A stretch of 61,725 nucleotides of DNA, taken from contig CABZWK010000012.1 of NCBI GenBank assembly GCA_902529365.1, forward strand, positions 1-61,725, written 5' to 3'. Position 1 is the stretch's first letter. Each line of letters opens with the position of its first letter. The notes under the pieces were generated by a model, which was not told where the DNA came from, did no database searches, and saw only the letters and a program-made list of their open reading frames with translations. Shown one piece after another: positions 19,857-27,554 of the stretch. Source of the stretch: an uncultured Balneola sp. GTDB lineage: Bacteria; Bacteroidota; Rhodothermia; Balneolales; Balneolaceae. The position numbers were made by a program, and so were the translations under genes.

Positions 19857-20909
19857 TCAACCCGAAAAAGAAAATTGTTTTTTTGAAAAACTAGGGATTA
19901 TCCACGCCAGTAAGAACAACAACAATCCTAAACCGGCCAACCACTGATATTGGTCCTTAAAATCGGCGTACTCTTGAGAGGAAAATTCACCCTGCTCCAG
20001 CTCATCGACCCGGGCAAGAAAGGCATCAATGCCCGAATTTCCTCGATCGATTTGGTAGTAACTACCCCCGCCTTGACTTGCGATTTTCTGAAGAACTTCT
20101 CGCTGGAGAGCTGTGATTACTACCTGCCCCTGCCGGTCTCGTTTGTACCCAACCAAAGCGTCCGTTCCCTCCTCATAAAGCGGAATAGTGGTTCCAGCTG
20201 TGGTGCCAATACCCAACGTGTAGATGGAAACCTGGGAGTCAGTTAGGGGTTTAAGCGTATCCTCGTATTCTTGTTTATGATCTTCTCCATCGGATATAAT
20301 GAGTAGGACGCGAGCGGCCGTATTAGCCATTGGATTTTCTTGCTCCTCGGAGTCTAGAGCGCTAAAAGCCTGCTCGGCAACTTCCAATGCCGAAGCGAAA
20401 TCGGTGGCGGAACTCGGCATTTGATCGGTACTTACGATTTCTAAAAAGAGACGAAGGGCCGAATAATCCAAGGTCATCGGGCTTTGCAGAAAAGCCTCAC
20501 CCGTAAACACAATAAGACCCACCCTGTCTCCATCGAGGCGTTCGATGAGGCGACTAATTTCGAATTTTGCCTTTTCGAGACGACTTGGGCGCACATCTTC
20601 GGCGTTCATACTGGCCGATATGTCTAAGGCTATGAGCATATCTACCCCGCGTTGTTTCACCTCGCGAACCTCGGTGCCAATTTTAGGGCCTGCTAATGCT
20701 ATGATGAGAAAGGTCATGGCTAGCAAAAAAGTAACTTGCTTAACTCGCTCACGAGAAGGTGCGAAGCCTAATTGAAGACGCTCTTTTTGATCCTGATCAA
20801 AAAACTGCTCGGCATTTTTTATTAGTGCACGAGTGCGCAGCCATACCCCTACCAACAGTAGAGGTATAAGTACAAGACCGTAGAGATATAGTGGATGTTC
20901 CCAAACCAT
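19857..20909 (-). CDS. VWA-domain membrane protein, BatA/BatB-like
   Basis: 350 residues. Two N-terminal helices (about 8-24 and 58-75) are followed by a von Willebrand A domain with a complete MIDAS start, DISAS (Asp96, Ser98, Ser100), and ISDGEDHKQEYED further on. A last helix at about 325-340 ends with a basic tail. This is the BatA/BatB layout of the Bacteroides aerotolerance cluster, but the usual neighbours (MoxR ATPase, DUF58, other Bat proteins) are absent. It sits 37 bp after the glycerate kinase gene in the polysaccharide/exosortase operon. The biological role is not established. Confidence 0.82.
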   Translation of the reverse strand: MVWEHPLYLYGLVLIPLLLVGVWLRTRALIKNAEQFFDQDQKERLQLGFAPSRERVKQVTFLLAMTFLIIALAGPKIGTEVREVKQRGVDMLIALDISASMNAEDVRPSRLEKAKFEISRLIERLDGDRVGLIVFTGEAFLQSPMTLDYSALRLFLEIVSTDQMPSSATDFASALEVAEQAFSALDSEEQENPMANTAARVLLIISDGEDHKQEYEDTLKPLTDSQVSIYTLGIGTTAGTTIPLYEEGTDALVGYKRDRQGQVVITALQREVLQKIASQGGGSYYQIDRGNSGIDAFLARVDELEQGEFSSQEYADFKDQYQWLAGLGLLLFLLAWIIPSFSKKQFSFSG

Positions 20910-20946
20910 GGCTAAAGGTACACATTTAGTAGGAAACTAGGAACAT

Positions 20947-22263
20947 TTAGCATATTAAAACCACGCAGAGATCCATAAGATTGGTGCCCGAGGGGCCTGT
21001 TTTAATGAGCGTATTCATAGCATCATGAAACGCATAGCTGTTATATTGCTGAATATAAGGCTCGGGCAAGCGGCCTTGTTTACGAGCCTGTAGGGTAGTA
21101 TAGCTGCTCACGAGCGCGCCAGCAGCATCCGTGGGGCCGTCAACACCATCGGTAGCGAGGCTAAGCACCGATACGGGATGCTGCCCTTCCAATGAAAGGG
21201 CTAAAAGTAGAGCCAAATGCTGATTACGACCACCGGCTCCTTTACCCTTCACCTCAAGGTATGATTCACCCTGAAATACCAAAGCTTGAGGCGATTTTTG
21301 TGACAGCTCCGATCGTCCGTTAAGCACCGAAATAACCTGCCCCGCAATTTCTCGCACTACAGTATTCTGTTTACCCTGTATCGGCGCATCGGACCAATGT
21401 ACCGCAAAGCCTTGTTGCTCTAACAGGCTTTGTAAAAAAGGTTGCAAGGTTTTTGAGCCCGTTATCAGGTTTACCTCTTGATCCGGGTGATCGTTGAGCT
21501 CGGGTTTAGGGGTTTCTGGGTAGTGACCTAGCGCCGCTTGTTCAAGATACTCACGTACGGACTTGGGAATCTGCTCCTTTAGTTTGTAGGCATTTAAAAT
21601 ATCGATCGCTTGTTCATAGGTACTTGGATCGGTGAGAGTGAGTCCACTTCCAATCACATGCGCTGTATCTTGGGGCACATCGGAAAGCAAATAGGTGCGA
21701 AGGTGTAGATGATGGGCAAATTGGGCAAGCTGCCCCCCTTTTACCAGGCTGATATGCTTTCGTACGGTGTTCATTTCGTGAATACTGGCTCCAGATCGAA
21801 GCAGTACATCATAGGTGTGCTGAAGATCAGCTATTGTAATAGGGTCTGGCGGCAAGCAAAGTAAGGATGAAGTACCTCCGCTAATAAAAGAAACAAGAGT
21901 GGCCCCGGCGGATAAGTTTTTAATAAAGGACAGTATCTCCAAGGTAGAAGCCTCATTCTCTTCCGAGGGAAGTGGATGGGTGCCCGTGAAGAAGCTTAAC
22001 TTGTGTATGTTTTTGTCTACTTTCGCAGTGGGAATCGGATCGGGTGAAAGTACCATTCCGTCGATAATGCTACCCGAGTAAGACTTCGAAAAAGCGTCCA
22101 GCATCTGTTCGGAAGCTTTCCCTACAGCCAATAGATAGATTTCGTTGGGAAGTTTGGTGGTATCCAGCTTAAGGGAAAATGTTTTCATGGACGTCACTAC
22201 CTGATCTAAGGTTGCCTTATGATGCCTAAGAATACGAGAGTGCTTATCAGAAATAGATTCCAT
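20947..22263 (-). CDS. Glycerate 2-kinase (DUF4147/MOFRL family)
   Basis: 438 residues from the ATG at 22263; the frame extends upstream to 22365, but only inside the preceding gene. Motifs fit the GckA/TtuD family: AVGKASEQML, LSPDPIP, a phosphate loop FISGGTSSLL, the HISLVKGGQLAQ region, and the C-terminal MOFRL-type GGRNQHLALLLAL and SLATDGVDGPTDAAGAL. The enzyme phosphorylates D-glycerate to 2-phosphoglycerate using ATP. Its start codon shares a base with the stop of the exosortase-associated membrane protein (TAATG). That arrangement implies translational coupling and is unusual for a central-metabolism gene. Whether it serves the glycan pathway is unknown. Confidence 0.88.
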   Translation of the reverse strand: MESISDKHSRILRHHKATLDQVVTSMKTFSLKLDTTKLPNEIYLLAVGKASEQMLDAFSKSYSGSIIDGMVLSPDPIPTAKVDKNIHKLSFFTGTHPLPSEENEASTLEILSFIKNLSAGATLVSFISGGTSSLLCLPPDPITIADLQHTYDVLLRSGASIHEMNTVRKHISLVKGGQLAQFAHHLHLRTYLLSDVPQDTAHVIGSGLTLTDPSTYEQAIDILNAYKLKEQIPKSVREYLEQAALGHYPETPKPELNDHPDQEVNLITGSKTLQPFLQSLLEQQGFAVHWSDAPIQGKQNTVVREIAGQVISVLNGRSELSQKSPQALVFQGESYLEVKGKGAGGRNQHLALLLALSLEGQHPVSVLSLATDGVDGPTDAAGALVSSYTTLQARKQGRLPEPYIQQYNSYAFHDAMNTLIKTGPSGTNLMDLCVVLIC

Positions 22264-22802
22264 TAGCGTGAGGGTATAGTGAGCTGTTGGGCGTTGCGAG
22301 TGGCTACAAGCGCCGTGGATGCTAGAGGCAACAGATAGACCGCGATTATAACGGAGCCTATCCACCAGTTAGGATGTATAGTTAATCCGGCGAAGAGAAA
22401 CATGGTTGCTGTAATCCAGCTTGTAAAATGTATGATGGAGAGTATGAGCAAAGATGATCTTAGATTGTCCAGGAGCCAGAGAGCTAAACTTGCCATTATA
22501 AATAACATATTGAAAGCCGGTGCATAGGTATATTCGTGCCTATCAACCGGTCCTCCATTTGGGTTTTCCATGGGAAGGCTTTCGTACATGGTAGCTATTA
22601 GCGTTGTAGAAGAATGTCGAAGTTCGATCAGTGAAGAAGATTCCACCAATGGTTCTATCATCGGAATCAAGACCGACAGAAAGCCCACACGAGGGGGGCG
22701 TATAAGAAAAAAATAGCCCGCTATTATGAGGCAGAAATCTATACAGTTTCTTAGGTAATGGGAATACCTAGGTGATAGAAAGGTAGGGGTTTGGTTAGTC
22801 AT
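22263..22802 (-). CDS. Integral membrane protein coupled to exosortase, family not recognised
   Basis: 179 residues with about four hydrophobic segments (about 18-36, 94-110, 116-136 and 143-163). A soluble loop near residues 50-88 contains NPNGGPVDRHEYTYAP. It overlaps the exosortase gene by 4 bp (ATGA) and the glycerate kinase start by 1 bp (TAATG). Exosortase F systems of Bacteroidota have a small associated membrane protein next to the transpeptidase; this may be its counterpart, but I do not recognise the sequence family. The loop between helices 1 and 2 would face the periplasm and could be a partner or substrate-recognition module. Function is inferred from context only. Confidence 0.7.
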   Translation of the reverse strand: MTNQTPTFLSPRYSHYLRNCIDFCLIIAGYFFLIRPPRVGFLSVLIPMIEPLVESSSLIELRHSSTTLIATMYESLPMENPNGGPVDRHEYTYAPAFNMLFIMASLALWLLDNLRSSLLILSIIHFTSWITATMFLFAGLTIHPNWWIGSVIIAVYLLPLASTALVATRNAQQLTIPSR

Positions 22803-23353
22803 GATGACATATGCTCTTGGGAGGCTAGTTGTGTTGACAGAGCTTCAAAACCATCGGCTAAACGTACCCACAGCATCCACAAGAAAAATATAACCAGATA
22901 AAAAATAATGGTGGTGGAATAATCATGCGTATAGTCGAAAAACTGAGGGACCAATTCTTGCATGAGCATGAGGGTGACGATTCGTATAACATTAACCAGA
23001 TAGATTATGGCTATACCCAAAAGTGAGAAATACAAACGCGAGCGGTTTTGCCCTTGATAGGCCCATATAAAGCCTAGGAATAAGCCAATAGCCGAGATAC
23101 CCGTGCACCCATTCACCATTTCGATGCTGTTGTTCCCTGCAATGGTCAGCACCCGGCCCTGCATCCATACCTCGAAGCCCATAAGCTTGGTTAAAAATGC
23201 GGTACCATCAATTACCTTAAGGGCCACCCAGTGATCTAGCTGTCCATCAGGAAGCAACCAAAGTTCGTAGAGCACATACCACAGCACGAAAATCCCGAAC
23301 GCCTTAAGTACAAAGGTACGAATGGGAGAAGGCTGTAGCAGTTCGCTTACCAT
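22799..23353 (-). CDS. Exosortase/archaeosortase-family transpeptidase, XrtF-like
   Basis: 184 residues with about five hydrophobic segments. The exosortase catalytic set is present in order: Cys83 in MVNGCTGISAIG, Arg124 in LVNVIRIVTL, and His143 in FFDYTHDYS. Spacing and short length match exosortase-family proteins of Bacteroidota such as XrtF. These integral membrane cysteine transpeptidases are thought to cut C-terminal sorting tails of secreted proteins and join them to a surface glycan or lipid. It starts 1 bp after the WbpA-like gene and overlaps the next gene by 4 bp, so it is firmly in the polysaccharide operon. I found no obvious target protein in this window. Confidence 0.88.
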   Translation of the reverse strand: MVSELLQPSPIRTFVLKAFGIFVLWYVLYELWLLPDGQLDHWVALKVIDGTAFLTKLMGFEVWMQGRVLTIAGNNSIEMVNGCTGISAIGLFLGFIWAYQGQNRSRLYFSLLGIAIIYLVNVIRIVTLMLMQELVPQFFDYTHDYSTTIIFYLVIFFLWMLWVRLADGFEALSTQLASQEHMSS

Positions 23354-23354
23354 T

Positions 23355-24683
23355 CTAGGCTTTAAAGATATGGCGCCCGTTTTTTGGACTAATGCCTTTC
23401 ATGGCGTTTCTGGTATCAATAATGCAGTCCGACCATTTGGCTAGCTCAGAGTAATCGATATCAGAGTGATTGGTAGAAATGAGTACAGCATCGAAGCTGG
23501 CCACCGTGGCTTCGTTCCAATCGGTGGATTTTCTGCCGGTGTAATTAGCATGTTGTCTGGTGGGCGGAATAGTAGGTATGTAAGGATCATAATAAGCGAC
23601 TTCTGCCCCTAGGTCTTCCAGCAAATGGAATAGCTCAAAGGTGGGCGATTCCCTCATGTCATCTACATTGGGCTTGTAGGCGAGTCCTACTAGAAGGATT
23701 TTGGACCCGTTCATCGCTTTTTTGTGGGTGTTAAGCGCATTGGAGGTCTGCTCTATCACATACTGCGGCATGTGGGTATTAATTTCCCCAGCAAGCTCAA
23801 TAAACCGAGTATTTTCTTGGAATTCTCGGGCTTTCCAGGTGAGATAAAAGGGATCGATTGGAATACAGTGTCCACCAAGACCTGGACCAGGGGTGAATTT
23901 CATGAAGCCAAAGGGTTTGGTATCCGCAGCATCAAGCACCTCATGTACGTCAATACCCATTTTAGCATAGACCACTTTTAGTTCATTTACGAGGGCAATA
24001 TTTACCGAACGAAACACATTTTCGGTAATCTTGACAGCTTCTGCAGTTTTTGTATCACTAACGGGTACGGTTTGTACGATGGCCGTGTCGTACAAGGCCT
24101 GAGCCAGCTTAAGGGCATCTTCGCCGTGACCTCCTACTACCTTGGGAATTTTAGCCGTATTGAAATTGGGATTGCCTGGATCTTCTCGCTCCGGACTGTA
24201 GGCCACATAAAAGTCTTTGCCTGCAATGAGTCCTGAATGCTTTTCTAGTAGCGGAATCATGACTTCTTCCGTCGTTCCTGGGTAAGTAGTGGACTCTAAG
24301 ATAACCAGCTGTCCTTCTCTTAGGTTATGAGCCACCGTTTCGGTCGTGCTAATCACATAACTCATGTCCGGTTCACGGTACTGATTCAGCGGGGTAGGCA
24401 CGCAAAGGAGCACCGCATCGGCTTCTGTGAGCCGCGAAAAGTCTGTGGTGGCAGCGCAGCGATTAGATTGCGACAAACTCTGCATCATTTCCTCGCCTAG
24501 GTGTTTGATATAGGGAGTCCCCGACTGGATGTTGGAGACTTTGGATTGATCGATGTCATAACCTATGACCGGCATACCTTCTTTGTGGAAGGTGTATATG
24601 AGTGGTAAACCTACGTAGCCTAGGCCTATGATGCCTACGGTATAGGTCTTTTCTTTAATTCTCTCTATTAATTTGTTTATCAT
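23355..24683 (-). CDS. wbpA: UDP-N-acetylglucosamine-type 6-dehydrogenase, WbpA-like
   Basis: 442 residues from the ATG at 24683 (a TTG at 24698 is an alternative). The NAD site is GIIGLGYVGLPL and the catalytic cysteine is Cys273 in GPGLGGHCIPIDPFY. The GGHCIPIDP form and length are those of WbpA/WecC-type dehydrogenases, which oxidise C6 of UDP-HexNAc, rather than Ugd. In the UDP-diacetamido-glucuronate pathway this is the first step. Its neighbours are the SLBB export protein upstream (60 bp) and the exosortase downstream (1 bp). Exact sugar specificity is inference. Confidence 0.9.
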   Translation of the reverse strand: MINKLIERIKEKTYTVGIIGLGYVGLPLIYTFHKEGMPVIGYDIDQSKVSNIQSGTPYIKHLGEEMMQSLSQSNRCAATTDFSRLTEADAVLLCVPTPLNQYREPDMSYVISTTETVAHNLREGQLVILESTTYPGTTEEVMIPLLEKHSGLIAGKDFYVAYSPEREDPGNPNFNTAKIPKVVGGHGEDALKLAQALYDTAIVQTVPVSDTKTAEAVKITENVFRSVNIALVNELKVVYAKMGIDVHEVLDAADTKPFGFMKFTPGPGLGGHCIPIDPFYLTWKAREFQENTRFIELAGEINTHMPQYVIEQTSNALNTHKKAMNGSKILLVGLAYKPNVDDMRESPTFELFHLLEDLGAEVAYYDPYIPTIPPTRQHANYTGRKSTDWNEATVASFDAVLISTNHSDIDYSELAKWSDCIIDTRNAMKGISPKNGRHIFKA

Positions 24684-24743
24684 GAAATGCGTATACAATG
24701 CTCTTAAACAATAAAAGTAATATGGTAAAGAATCCTTACAGGG

Positions 24744-27518
24744 TTACTGCGTAGTTATTCGATCAATCAAGAAATACAGCGTTAAGGCCGAAGTAGTAAT
24801 ACTGGTCAGCTCTACAATAACCTCACGCAAATCGAAAGGTTCACGCACGGGTTCTGGTTCGAATATGGCTTCTATCATGGCCCCTTCATCCACGAGTGGG
24901 TTTTCTTTGAGTAGCCCTTTGCGTTTGACTTTGAAAGTGGCTCCATTAGCTTGGGTAAGCTGAATGTATTTGGCCGTATTAGGCTGAAATCCCCCAGCAC
25001 GATCTAAATAATATTTCACACGTTTACCGGATTCATGTTCTATAAATCCAGACAATGCCACATTCCCCATAACCGAAACAACTCCTGGTTTTTTAGGTAT
25101 ACTAATTTGATCTCCAGCTCGAACCAAGAATTCATTGGTTCCACCCTCTAAATTATCCTCGAAATCGATGATAACCTGAATACTATCACGAATGACTCTA
25201 GTTCCTTTTGAGTAAGCCTCATCGGTTAATCCTCCAGCCCGCTCAACAATGCTTCGAATGGGTTCGTTGGATTTTAATATGGTGTAACGGCCTGGGAATT
25301 CAATTTCTCCACTGATTTGAATGGTTTGTTGCTCCTCAAAATCTGGGTTGGTTCGCACAAATACGCGGTCCATATGTTCCAAACGGAATCGGTCGGCATT
25401 GTCCATAAGGGACCAAAACAGATCGTTGGAATAAAATTGACTGTGCTCGGCGGGGTTTGAAACTAAGTTGTGAATAAAAAAGCGAGCCTTTTGCTTATCA
25501 TTTAAAGGCTCTTCGGTACGAGTAATTTCAACACGACCAATGAAGGCATTTTCGTTAAAACCTTGTGCCTTTAGCAACAGATCTTCTAAACTCATTCCTT
25601 CATCGAAGGGATATCTCCCCGGATTTTTTACCGCCCCGTCAATTACAACGTACTTTCCAGTTATGAGCTGCACGGTATTCGGGTAAATACTAATGCTGTC
25701 ATAGGGCTGAATCTGCTCCTGAGCAAAGCCTTCACCTCTCAGGGCTTCCTCTAAATTGAACGGGATTACCTTGGTGGTTCGTCCATCGGCATTTCGACGA
25801 GTAAGATCCGCTCGATCCAAATACACCTGCTCGAGATACTCAGCATCAAAAAGCCCTCCAGCTTTAAACAGTAGGTCAAAAACCTTAATGCTATCGCGCC
25901 AAGGATAACTAGATGGATTCCGAACGGCTCCCCCTATACTCACCGAACCAAACTGACGAATGTCGTTAAGAGTATAAATAGTGAGTTGATCTTGTTTTTG
26001 TAGGAGTAGGTTTTCGTCGGGATTACCTGCTAGCGCCGCTTCCAAATCGACAGTCAAGTACGTCTGGCTAAGATCGTCGTTGGTTCGTATGAGCTCTGCC
26101 TGTCTTATATAAGCGTTTTCTCGAAGGCTGTCAGCGGCCAACACCAAATCCCGAATGGTCTGAAGTTCTAGGCTTAATTCGAAGTTCCCAGGTTGGTCCA
26201 CTGCTCCGTTGATTTCGACTACATTATCATTAATATCGGTAATAGAAAAAAGCTGAATGCGATCACCGTCCTTTAGGTTGAGAGGAGCATCACCCGACAA
26301 AGCCTCAATAAGACGCACGTCCAATACTTCACGAGCCCTGGAAGGATCACTTCGCTCAGACATAGGAATAATGCGATTAATCTGCATCCGGTCTGAGTAG
26401 GTCTCTGGGCGTAATCCACCGGCAAATTCAACAAGATCTTCTAAGGTTTCGCCCTCTTTGAGTTCATAAATAGCAGCTCGACGTACAGGGCCTTGAATAC
26501 GAATTTCGTTATTACGTGGTGGAATAAAAATGCGATCATTATTTAACAAGGGCAAATTTTCTCCCAGTACTCCGTCCAAAAACAAATCATAGAAATCGAC
26601 CGAAGAAATCACTCGTCCATTTCGGATAATACGTACATCCCGCAACGACCCTTGAGTAGTGGGACCACCAACAGCGTAGAGTACATTGAACAAGGTGGAG
26701 TTCGAGCTCAACGTATAGGCGCCAGGATTGGATACCTCTCCCAATACAAATATTTCGATAGGCTTAAATCGAGTAACGGTTAAATCCATAAAGATAGTCG
26801 GTGGGGTTTTTACCAAGCCCGCATAACTCTGAGCCAATCGTATCTTTAAAGAACTGCGTAAATCTTTTAATGTTTTCCCAGCCACGGTCACCAGTCCAAT
26901 ATTCGGAATGTTGGTTCGGCCTTCGTTGTCCACCCGTAATTCGTACTGAAACTCGGTTGCTCCCCACACGGTTAGTCGTAACTCATCGTCTGCTCCTACC
27001 ACGTATCCCTCGTCCACCGGGCCTGGAGTACTGGGCTGGAAGGAATCAGGACCACCGCCAAATAAGTTATAGCCAAAATAGGATAGGCCTCCACTTTGGG
27101 GATCTACGGATAGTGTCGGAGTGGGATTCGCCACTTGCTGCGCCGTAGGCACTTCTTGGATATCGTCACTAGAAACCACCGTCTGAGTTGAATCCGTAGT
27201 CGCTGAGCTTTCCCCAGAGCCGAAAACATTTTGGATTTGCCGAAGTTGAACTAGATACTGTTGAATTTGATTTTCGGGCACTCCATTTTGTCGTGCAAAC
27301 GCCGCTAATTCGTCTGGATTATTGGGATCTACCCCCGCATTTTTGGCCATTTGCTGAGCTTGTTCAAAGGTTAGACCTCTGGATTGCAGCAGTTCATCGA
27401 TGCTTTGCGCTTGAAGATGAACCGAATTGAGTTGAGCCAACAATGCCACCATAAAAATGCTTAATAGCGGTAAAAAATAACGAAATTTTTGCGTTGCAGT
27501 CATAACATTCATCTTCAT
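24744..27518 (-). CDS. Polysaccharide export protein with seven SLBB repeats (Wza-like)
   Basis: 924 residues from the ATG at 27518; ATGs at 27512 and 27503 and a TTG at 27548 are alternatives. A signal peptide ends near HLQAQS, with no lipobox. Next come a short helical region and the polysaccharide export domain (YVVGADDELRLTVWGAT). At least seven SLBB-type repeats follow, each beginning like VxIxGxVxxPGxY and ending with an AGG-type turn. The tail ends with one hydrophobic segment (SITTSALTLYFLI) and a short basic end. E. coli Wza is about 380 residues, so the array is greatly enlarged. It should form an outer-membrane/periplasmic channel for the glycan made here. Confidence 0.9.
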   Translation of the reverse strand: MKMNVMTATQKFRYFLPLLSIFMVALLAQLNSVHLQAQSIDELLQSRGLTFEQAQQMAKNAGVDPNNPDELAAFARQNGVPENQIQQYLVQLRQIQNVFGSGESSATTDSTQTVVSSDDIQEVPTAQQVANPTPTLSVDPQSGGLSYFGYNLFGGGPDSFQPSTPGPVDEGYVVGADDELRLTVWGATEFQYELRVDNEGRTNIPNIGLVTVAGKTLKDLRSSLKIRLAQSYAGLVKTPPTIFMDLTVTRFKPIEIFVLGEVSNPGAYTLSSNSTLFNVLYAVGGPTTQGSLRDVRIIRNGRVISSVDFYDLFLDGVLGENLPLLNNDRIFIPPRNNEIRIQGPVRRAAIYELKEGETLEDLVEFAGGLRPETYSDRMQINRIIPMSERSDPSRAREVLDVRLIEALSGDAPLNLKDGDRIQLFSITDINDNVVEINGAVDQPGNFELSLELQTIRDLVLAADSLRENAYIRQAELIRTNDDLSQTYLTVDLEAALAGNPDENLLLQKQDQLTIYTLNDIRQFGSVSIGGAVRNPSSYPWRDSIKVFDLLFKAGGLFDAEYLEQVYLDRADLTRRNADGRTTKVIPFNLEEALRGEGFAQEQIQPYDSISIYPNTVQLITGKYVVIDGAVKNPGRYPFDEGMSLEDLLLKAQGFNENAFIGRVEITRTEEPLNDKQKARFFIHNLVSNPAEHSQFYSNDLFWSLMDNADRFRLEHMDRVFVRTNPDFEEQQTIQISGEIEFPGRYTILKSNEPIRSIVERAGGLTDEAYSKGTRVIRDSIQVIIDFEDNLEGGTNEFLVRAGDQISIPKKPGVVSVMGNVALSGFIEHESGKRVKYYLDRAGGFQPNTAKYIQLTQANGATFKVKRKGLLKENPLVDEGAMIEAIFEPEPVREPFDLREVIVELTSITTSALTLYFLIDRITTQ

Positions 27519-27554
27519 TGTGTTGATAACTAGGTGTTTAATGGTCAAGAAAAT

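Noticed and set aside
19857-19980. VWA protein C-terminal helix plus basic residues as an exosortase target
   Set aside because: This ending is normal for BatA/BatB-like membrane proteins.
22264-22365. Longer glycerate kinase start at 22365
   Set aside because: The extra 34 residues lie wholly inside the upstream gene, have no kinase similarity, and the ATG at 22263 forms a TAATG junction.
24744-24860. C-terminal hydrophobic segment of the SLBB protein as an exosortase target tail
   Set aside because: No distinct short motif precedes the helix and the basic tail is weak; similar endings are common in SLBB export proteins.
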